From Mycoplasmatota bacterium (GTDB lineage: Bacteria; Bacillota_I; Bacilli_A; RF39; UBA660), in NCBI GenBank assembly GCA_022774645.1, contig JALFKQ010000014.1:66283-104535 (forward strand): a stretch of 38,253 nt of DNA. Direction: 5' to 3'. Position 1 is the stretch's first letter; the number at the start of each line of letters is the position of its first letter. Below, in pieces: positions 33,351-38,253 of this stretch. Below the pieces are notes generated by a model that made no database searches, was not told the origin of the DNA, and saw only the letters and a list, made by a program, of their open reading frames with translations. Position numbers and translations under genes: made by a program.

Positions 33351-34109
33351 ATGGAAAAACAAGATTATTCTGCTAAGGAAATTATATTTGGCCTAAGAGA
33401 AGAATGTAAAAGGGTAAAAAGTGAGATTGATAAGTTAAAATCATTACTAACTTATGACGACAAAGTTTATACGATTACAGCAAGTATAAATGAAGAAAAT
33501 AAAATATATTTGGAAGCAGCATTAAATATTAAAGACTTAGGATTTTTAAAGGCATTAAGGTATTATTTAACATCAAATTGTTTAGTAAACACTGTGGTTG
33601 CTAAAACAGGTGAAAATGATTATACCATTGTATTTTCAGATAAAGAAAGAGGTATGGTAACTTTTCCAGCATATGTAACAGATGAGAATAGAAAAGAGTT
33701 TAATGATTTAATTACCGTAATATTAAATGAAACAAAACAACCTATGTTTGAAAAAGAAATAGAGTATCCTAGATTAGAAGAAATGCACTATACTCCATCA
33801 GTTATTGAAATAAATAGTGCTGTTGGAAATATCTTCCCATATAAAGTTAAATATATGGGAAATAGTGATGCAATTCGTTTTAGTTCTGAATTTGAAGAAG
33901 TATCACCAAGAATTATAGAAAGAGTTTTAGAAGCAAAATATGATAGTTCAATATTAACTGAAAAAGCAAAAAAAATAATTGATAGTAGTGATACATCTAA
34001 AAAAGGCATAAGCATCTTAAATTATAATAAATTAACTTCAAGTGAAGAATATAGTATAGAAGAATTACCAAACAGATTGATATTAATACAAAAAGGAAAA
34101 AGAAGATGA
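33351..34109 (+). CDS. protein of unknown function, first of a coupled pair
   Basis: This 252-residue cytosolic-looking protein starts at ATG 33351 with AAGGAG 5 bases upstream. The N-terminus (about 8-32) is a charged, likely coiled-coil helix, AKEIIFGLREECKRVKSEI. The rest is a mixed domain with VYTITASINEENKIYLEAAL and RFSSEFEEVSPRIIERVLEAK. No catalytic motif, signal peptide or membrane helix is visible and I do not recognise a family. A TATAAT at 33326-33331 serves as promoter. The next gene overlaps by 4 bases (ATGA), so the two products are probably made together and may act together. Confidence 0.75.
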   Translation: MEKQDYSAKEIIFGLREECKRVKSEIDKLKSLLTYDDKVYTITASINEENKIYLEAALNIKDLGFLKALRYYLTSNCLVNTVVAKTGENDYTIVFSDKERGMVTFPAYVTDENRKEFNDLITVILNETKQPMFEKEIEYPRLEEMHYTPSVIEINSAVGNIFPYKVKYMGNSDAIRFSSEFEEVSPRIIERVLEAKYDSSILTEKAKKIIDSSDTSKKGISILNYNKLTSSEEYSIEELPNRLILIQKGKRR

Positions 34110-34660
34110 AATATTTAAAGGTATTATTTGATACTAAATCAAGATATAGTGATTTCGAATATAAAATGGATGAAATAAATATTGCTAAAACTTGGAATAA
34201 GAATGGAGAAACTCCAAAAGAAATGGGTGGTATTAATTTTAGTGATGAAGAAAATATAATTAGATGGATTCATAACGGAAATATGATATGTGATGTTATT
34301 GTACCGGAGGATTCAGAAGTGGTAAGAGTTATGAGTTCAGCAACACCTGGAGGAGTATATAGAGCAAATAAAGTGATTTTAACTAATAAAAGAATGGTTA
34401 CAGATGATATGGCAATGGAATTTTATAATAAAACTAAAATACCAGAATCAGCTTTTCCAAAAGCACTTGGAGGAGTATCAATAATGAATTATAAAAATAC
34501 TGCATTAAAAATATTAAAAGATAAAGTTAATGCTTCTAATATAGATTATTATCTAGAAGAATGGAACGATTTTATTAGTAAAAAAGATAGAAAAGATTCA
34601 AACGAAACAGTTAAATTAATTGATACAGAATTAAACAAAATAAAAAAACTAGGAAACTAG
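34106..34660 (+). CDS. protein of unknown function, second of a coupled pair
   Basis: This 184-residue soluble protein overlaps the preceding gene by 4 bases. The first 110 residues contain a well-structured stretch: SDEENIIRWIHNGNMICDVI, VPEDSEVVRV, GGVYRANKVILTN and VTDDMAMEFYNKT. I have the impression of a recurrent uncharacterised domain of gut Firmicutes that ties a secreted- or phage-like fold to an N-I-x-R-W-x-H core, but I cannot name it with confidence. The C-terminus is helical and charged. A GAAA-tetraloop terminator overlaps its stop. Confidence 0.72.
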   Translation: MKYLKVLFDTKSRYSDFEYKMDEINIAKTWNKNGETPKEMGGINFSDEENIIRWIHNGNMICDVIVPEDSEVVRVMSSATPGGVYRANKVILTNKRMVTDDMAMEFYNKTKIPESAFPKALGGVSIMNYKNTALKILKDKVNASNIDYYLEEWNDFISKKDRKDSNETVKLIDTELNKIKKLGN

Positions 34661-34667
34661 TTTTTTT
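34642..34667 (+). terminator. terminator of the unknown gene pair
   Basis: The stem AAAAAACTAG/CTAGTTTTTT with a GAAA tetraloop (loop 34653-34656) overlaps the stop codon. Confidence 0.8.
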
Positions 34668-34691
34668 AAATTTATAAATAATTTATTCATA

Positions 34692-35897
34692 TTATATCTT
34701 TCTTGTTAATGTAATTCCTTCTTTAAATTTACATGGCATAGTACATTCATAACCAGGGAAAGTACATCTAGCACCTTTAGTATAATTAAGAATATCATCA
34801 TAAAGAGGGTTATTTTCTTCTTTTAAAGCATCTCTATATTTTAATAATGTTTCTCTTGTTTGTCTCATTATTTCAAGTTGAGCAGCAGAACATAATCTTT
34901 CTTGACATTTTAAGATGAAGTCATCATATTTTCCAGTTTCATTAACTGTAACTAACTCACCAATTGGAGTGATATCTTGAAGTGATTCAATATCATTTAA
35001 CCATTCATTTACAAGAATAGGATCATCTTCAATAATAGGTGGAACAAAATATTGTTTTTTATCAGTCATTTCCATTTGATAATCTAAAGTTCTGTGTCTT
35101 TGAGCTTGAGCAAGTTCTGCGAAAGTAACATTATATGTTGTAGAATAAGTATCACTAAAGCTCTCTTTTTTCTTATCTAAATCTTTTCCAAATAGAGAAA
35201 GACTTCTATTTTTTTCATTTCTCATAAGATCAGGAACTAAAATATTAAGTCTATCAAGTTCACTTAAAAATTCTTCCATAGAACCCATTAATTTAATATC
35301 AAAATTTTTGTTAGATTCACTATGTTCAGCAATATATTTTTTCATCCAAGATGCAATATAGTTAATTTGTCTTAATGAAGTAGTATAAATAAGTTCAGTT
35401 GGCATAAAAACAGTAACCATATATCTAGCATTCTCTTGAGCAAGTTTTTCTATTTTTGATTTATTAAATACATCTCCATATTTATCAGCAATTTTAATCT
35501 TAAAGATTTCTAACCATTTATTATAAAGAATTTCTTCACTTTCAGTAATGATAGAATTTTTCCCTCTAACCACTGGTGTATATCTAGCAGATTTTTCACT
35601 AGTAGTATATTGATGTTCATTATTAATAACCATAGCTAAAATCTTAGGAACATTTTTTAAATCAAAACTAATAGCTACATGATCATAAACACTATGATGT
35701 CCATTCCCAAGAGTCATTCTAACTCTTCTGGCTGTTTTTTCTCTATCTTCAGTAAGTAAGTGATCGAACCCTTCTTTATCATAGCAAATTCCAGCAATTC
35801 TGCCTGAATGGATAATAGCTTCTTCTTGATTAAAAGTTCCATCCTCATTCAAAAATTGATTTGGTAATATACCAATTTCAATGTTCATTTTTTTCAT
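34692..35897 (-). CDS. tandem ThyX-like (flavin-dependent thymidylate synthase family) protein
   Basis: ThyX makes dTMP from dUMP using FAD and methylenetetrahydrofolate. This 401-residue protein contains two ThyX-like halves; normal ThyX is 210-260 residues. Half one has NGHHSVYDHV (65-74), then EHQYTTSEKSARY (94-106) in place of the RHRxxSxNExSxRY motif, and ENARYMVTVFMPTELIYTT (155-173). Half two has QRHRTLDYQMEMTDKKQYFVP (266-286), with the RHR intact but the Ser/Asn/Glu part altered, and RLCSAAQLEIMRQTRE. The start is ATG 35897, 8 bases after GGAGGT. A minus-strand TGTTATAAT (35946-35951) is the likely promoter. Activity as thymidylate synthase is plausible but not assured. Confidence 0.8.
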   Translation of the reverse strand: MKKMNIEIGILPNQFLNEDGTFNQEEAIIHSGRIAGICYDKEGFDHLLTEDREKTARRVRMTLGNGHHSVYDHVAISFDLKNVPKILAMVINNEHQYTTSEKSARYTPVVRGKNSIITESEEILYNKWLEIFKIKIADKYGDVFNKSKIEKLAQENARYMVTVFMPTELIYTTSLRQINYIASWMKKYIAEHSESNKNFDIKLMGSMEEFLSELDRLNILVPDLMRNEKNRSLSLFGKDLDKKKESFSDTYSTTYNVTFAELAQAQRHRTLDYQMEMTDKKQYFVPPIIEDDPILVNEWLNDIESLQDITPIGELVTVNETGKYDDFILKCQERLCSAAQLEIMRQTRETLLKYRDALKEENNPLYDDILNYTKGARCTFPGYECTMPCKFKEGITLTRKI

Positions 35898-36019
35898 TTT
35901 TAAATACCTCCATAAATGTTATTTGCTTTTTATTCCTTTAAAAATATTATAACAAAAAGAGTAATTACATACAATAAAAATTATAGGTAACAATAATTGT
36001 AAAAGAGAAATGCTATATA

Positions 36020-36048
36020 AAAAAGCCCCTAAAATGAGGGCTTTTATT
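36020..36048 (-). terminator. terminator of tRNA-Leu
   Basis: On the minus strand AAAAGCCC/GGGCTTTT closes a hairpin followed by a T run, directly downstream of the tRNA. Confidence 0.75.
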
Positions 36049-36056
36049 GATTTCAG

Positions 36057-36143
36057 TGGTGCAAGAAATGGGAGTCGAACCCACAAGGTATTTCTACCGG
36101 CAGATTTTGAGTCTGCTGCGTCTACCAATTCCGCCATACTTGC
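36057..36143 (-). tRNA. tRNA-Leu (anticodon CAA)
   Basis: This 87-base class II tRNA has a long variable arm, D arm GCG/CGC with GGTAGA, anticodon stem GCAGA/TCTGC with loop CTCAAAA (anticodon CAA, reading UUG), T arm GTGGG/CCCAT with loop TTCGACT, and an encoded ACCA end. The acceptor stem GCAAGTA/TTCTTGC has a U-U mismatch at pair 6-67. An extended -10 (TGATATAAT, minus strand, 36155-36160) lies just upstream. Confidence 0.92.
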
Positions 36144-36203
36144 ATTACTAATCAATTATATCATAAAATATTCTAAATAGCATAGTATTTATTATAAAAA
36201 TTA

Positions 36204-36212
36204 TGATATAAT
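36204..36212 (+). promoter_or_regulatory. extended -10 of the Q/N-rich membrane protein gene
   Basis: TGATATAAT, 24 bases before the ATG at 36237, with GGAGGG between them as ribosome binding site. Confidence 0.55.
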
Positions 36213-36236
36213 CAAATTATAGTTGGAGGGTAATCA

Positions 36237-36932
36237 ATGAATAATAATCAAAATAATATAAATCCTATGAATAATCAAAATCAAACATATCAAAATAATA
36301 TGCCACAACCAAATCAAAATATGAATCAAAACACTCAAATAAATACAAAAGAACAAGTACCAAATGATATAAGACAAATAAATCAAACAGTTACACAAGG
36401 ACAAGCAGTACCAAATCAAATACCAGTACAAAGTCAAGGACAAACTCAGCCAGCTCAAAATAATATTGAAATGGTTGAGTTAGGAAATGGAAAGTCAAAG
36501 TCAGAAGACTTTAGTGATAAGACAATAAAGTTTATTGAAGGGGTAGTAAATACAAAAGATTATACAAATACATTTACAAAAGAAGAGGTTGTTCCATTTA
36601 GAATACTTGCTACTATGTGCTATGTACCATTTTTATTCTTATTACCATTATTAACTGGTAAGTATAAAAAATCAAGATTTTTATATTTTCATATAAATCA
36701 AGGATTAAATTTAACACTTGCTTGGGCAATAGTATTTTTTGTGAATAAAGTATTTAGGTCATTATTTACTACAACTTATAGATATAGTAGTACAACCCCT
36801 GGTTGGGTAGATTTTATAAGTTATGTTCTTTATTGCATAGTTATAGCAATAACAGTAGTTGGAATGATTAATACATTTAATGGTAAGAGTAAAAATACGA
36901 GTATAGTAGGTGGATTTAGATTTTTAAAATAG
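36237..36932 (+). CDS. membrane protein with Asn/Gln-rich N-terminus (DUF4870-like)
   Basis: This 231-residue protein starts at an ATG after GGAGGG. Residues 1-78 are almost entirely Asn, Gln, Pro and Thr (NNNQNNINPMNNQNQ), a prion-like disordered tail. A charged linker follows, then a membrane domain with helices at about 121-139, 156-173 and 195-218. The membrane part includes the segments LATMCYVPFLFLLPLL and FLYFHINQGLNL, reminiscent of the small DUF4870-type family, and ends in GGFRFLK. The biochemical role is unknown. It is a single-gene unit with its own promoter and terminator. The overall plan, a low-complexity cytosolic tail plus a membrane domain, parallels the protein at 29544-30770. 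Confidence 0.75.
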   Translation: MNNNQNNINPMNNQNQTYQNNMPQPNQNMNQNTQINTKEQVPNDIRQINQTVTQGQAVPNQIPVQSQGQTQPAQNNIEMVELGNGKSKSEDFSDKTIKFIEGVVNTKDYTNTFTKEEVVPFRILATMCYVPFLFLLPLLTGKYKKSRFLYFHINQGLNLTLAWAIVFFVNKVFRSLFTTTYRYSSTTPGWVDFISYVLYCIVIAITVVGMINTFNGKSKNTSIVGGFRFLK

Positions 36933-36955
36933 TGTTCAAACACTATTTTTTTTTG
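36926..36955 (+). terminator. terminator after the Q/N-rich membrane protein gene
   Basis: The stem AAATAGTGT/ACACTATTT with a TCAA loop (36927-36948) is followed by a long T run. Confidence 0.85.
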
Positions 36956-37023
36956 TAAATAAAATGTTTAATAATATTCAAATTTTATATATATAATGCT
37001 AAACTATAATAGGAGAGTGATTT

Positions 37024-38217
37024 ATGAGAGATGTAGGAACAATAGTAAGAGGTATAAGAACACCTATTATTAAAGAAGGCTGTGACTTAGCTTCACTAGT
37101 AGTAGATTCAGTTATCAAAGCAAGTAAAAGTGAAAACTTTGAATTTGAAGATAGAGATGTTATAGCTATTACAGAAGCAGTAGTTGGAATTAGTGAAGGA
37201 AATTTTGCAACATTAGATCAAATTGCAAAAGATATAAAAAATAAACTTAATAATAGTGAACATATTGGAGTAGTATTTCCAATATTAAGTCGTAATAGAT
37301 TTGCAGTTCTTTTATCAGCTATTGCAAAAAGCACAAAGAAAATAACATTATTATCTAGTTATCCAAGTGATGAAGTAGGTAATGATATACTTTATAAAGA
37401 TGACCTAATTAAATATAATATAAATCCATCAAGTGATCTAATTACTGAAGAAGAATATAAAGAAAAATTCAGTGGTTTTAAACATATATTTACTGGTGTT
37501 AATATGTATGAAGTTTATAGAGATTTAGTATTAAAAGAAGGTTGTGAATTTGAAATGGTATTTTCAAATAAACCAGAAGATATATTAAAATATACTAAAG
37601 ATGTAATAGTTAGTGATATTCATACAAGATTTGATACTAAAAAGAAAATAGAAGATAAGGATTCATCAGCAAAAGTAATAATGTTAAGTGATATATTAAA
37701 TGAATCAGTTGATGGTAGTGGATATTCGCCTTATGGACTTTTAGGAAGTAATCGTTCAACAGAAGAAAGAGTAAAATTATTTCCAAGAACAGGTGATAAA
37801 TTAGTTTTAAAGGTTCAAGAACTTATGAAAGAAAAAACTGGAAAAAATATTGAAGTAATGGTTTATGGAGATGGAGCTTTTAAAGATCCAGTTGGTAAAA
37901 TTTGGGAACTAGCAGATCCAGTAGTAAGTCCAGCTTATACAAAAGGTTTAGAAGGAAGTCCAAATGAAATAAAACTTAAATATTTTAGTGAAAATAAATT
38001 CAAAGACTTACAAGGTGAAGAATTAAATGAAGCTATGAAAGAAGCTATAAAAGAAAAAGATAAAGAATTAAAAGGAACAATGGCTACACAAGGAACTACA
38101 CCAAGACGCTATACAGATTTGCTCGGAAGTCTTTGTGATTTAACAAGCGGAAGCGGAGACAAAGGAACACCAGTAGTATTAATTCAAAGATACTTTACAA
38201 ATTATAGTAATGATTAA
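37024..38217 (+). CDS. CofE-like protein (coenzyme F420:glutamate ligase family)
   Basis: This 397-residue protein resembles the F420-0:gamma-glutamyl ligase family (CofE/FbiB N-domain), which adds glutamates to F420 in archaea and actinobacteria. Segments supporting this are VRGIRTPIIKEG near the start, DRDVIAITEAVVGISEG (about 43-59), VVFPILSRNRFAVLL, MVYGDGAFKDPVGKIWELADP (about 279-299) and TSGSGDKGTPVVLI near the end. It is longer than archaeal CofE (about 250). Firmicutes of this kind are not known to make F420, so the real acceptor is probably another metabolite. Start ATG 37024 follows AGGAGAG; TATAAT boxes at 36992-36997 and 37005-37010 are candidate -10 elements. It stands alone, followed by a terminator. 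Confidence 0.75.
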   Translation: MRDVGTIVRGIRTPIIKEGCDLASLVVDSVIKASKSENFEFEDRDVIAITEAVVGISEGNFATLDQIAKDIKNKLNNSEHIGVVFPILSRNRFAVLLSAIAKSTKKITLLSSYPSDEVGNDILYKDDLIKYNINPSSDLITEEEYKEKFSGFKHIFTGVNMYEVYRDLVLKEGCEFEMVFSNKPEDILKYTKDVIVSDIHTRFDTKKKIEDKDSSAKVIMLSDILNESVDGSGYSPYGLLGSNRSTEERVKLFPRTGDKLVLKVQELMKEKTGKNIEVMVYGDGAFKDPVGKIWELADPVVSPAYTKGLEGSPNEIKLKYFSENKFKDLQGEELNEAMKEAIKEKDKELKGTMATQGTTPRRYTDLLGSLCDLTSGSGDKGTPVVLIQRYFTNYSND

Positions 38218-38240
38218 GAAACACTTAAAAAGTGTTTTTT
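38217..38240 (+). terminator. terminator after the CofE-like gene
   Basis: The stem AAACACTT/AAGTGTTT with an AAA loop (38219-38237) is followed by a T run. A TGTTATAAT extended -10 at 38245-38253 ends the window and probably belongs to the next gene. Confidence 0.8.
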
Positions 38241-38253
38241 ATTATGTTATAAT

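Noticed and set aside
35919-36155. Minus-strand open frame of 78 codons
   Set aside because: It runs through the whole tRNA-Leu gene and its terminator; the coding look comes from the structured RNA.
36234-36458. Minus-strand Trp/Leu/Ile-rich open frame
   Set aside because: It is the antisense of the Asn/Gln-rich tail of the gene at 36237, with no start signals.

Overview
The window reads as chromosomal DNA of a very AT-rich, endospore-forming Firmicute, probably one of the small-genome uncultured gut lineages (Bacilli/RF39-like or Clostridium-like). This placement is an inference. It rests on the low GC content, standard genetic code, AGGAGG-type ribosome binding sites, a T-box riboswitch, a spoVAC-AD-AE cluster, PrkC/PrpC, MurT/GatD-like genes and ScpAB. 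Most genes are housekeeping, arranged in short co-directional operons closed by clear hairpin terminators. No prophage, insertion sequence or CRISPR array was seen.

Layout. 1-2174: the end of an alaS that stops just after its SAD domain, a class-C beta-lactamase-like serine hydrolase, and a decayed mosaic copy of that hydrolase. 2246-2750: a small lipoprotein. 2775-7789: an rlmN-prpC-prkC-rsgA-rpe operon of overlapping genes, linking ribosome and tRNA maturation, Ser/Thr signalling at the cell surface and the pentose phosphate pathway. 7791-8620: a frameshifted BspA-type (DUF285) surface-protein pseudogene. 8684-11058: a C39-peptidase ABC transporter followed by two tiny double-glycine-leader peptide genes, a compact candidate two-peptide bacteriocin system. 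11090-15543: a MarR regulator with palindromic operator candidates and a heterodimeric multidrug-type ABC exporter. 15555-19796: a HerA-like ATPase and a GH31 glycosidase. 19797-22796: a leucine T-box leader, a small membrane protein and leuS. 22801-25088: a methyltransferase, then pssA-psd for phosphatidylethanolamine synthesis.

The minus strand at 25057-27124 holds a MurT/GatD-like pair whose GatD lacks the expected catalytic Cys and His. It is followed by tRNA-Glu(CUC), a 390-base gene-poor stretch and the spoVAC-spoVAD-spoVAE operon for dipicolinate transport into spores. 29507-32619 carries a low-complexity membrane protein, scpA, scpB and a small membrane-anchored protein. 32668-34667 carries three unrecognised genes. 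A tandem ThyX-like protein and tRNA-Leu(CAA) lie on the minus strand (34692-36143). The window closes with a Q/N-rich membrane protein and a CofE-like (F420 ligase family) protein.

The most interesting items are the bacteriocin-like locus, the MurT/GatD pair with a degenerate glutaminase, the tandem ThyX-like protein and the mosaic serine-hydrolase pseudogene.
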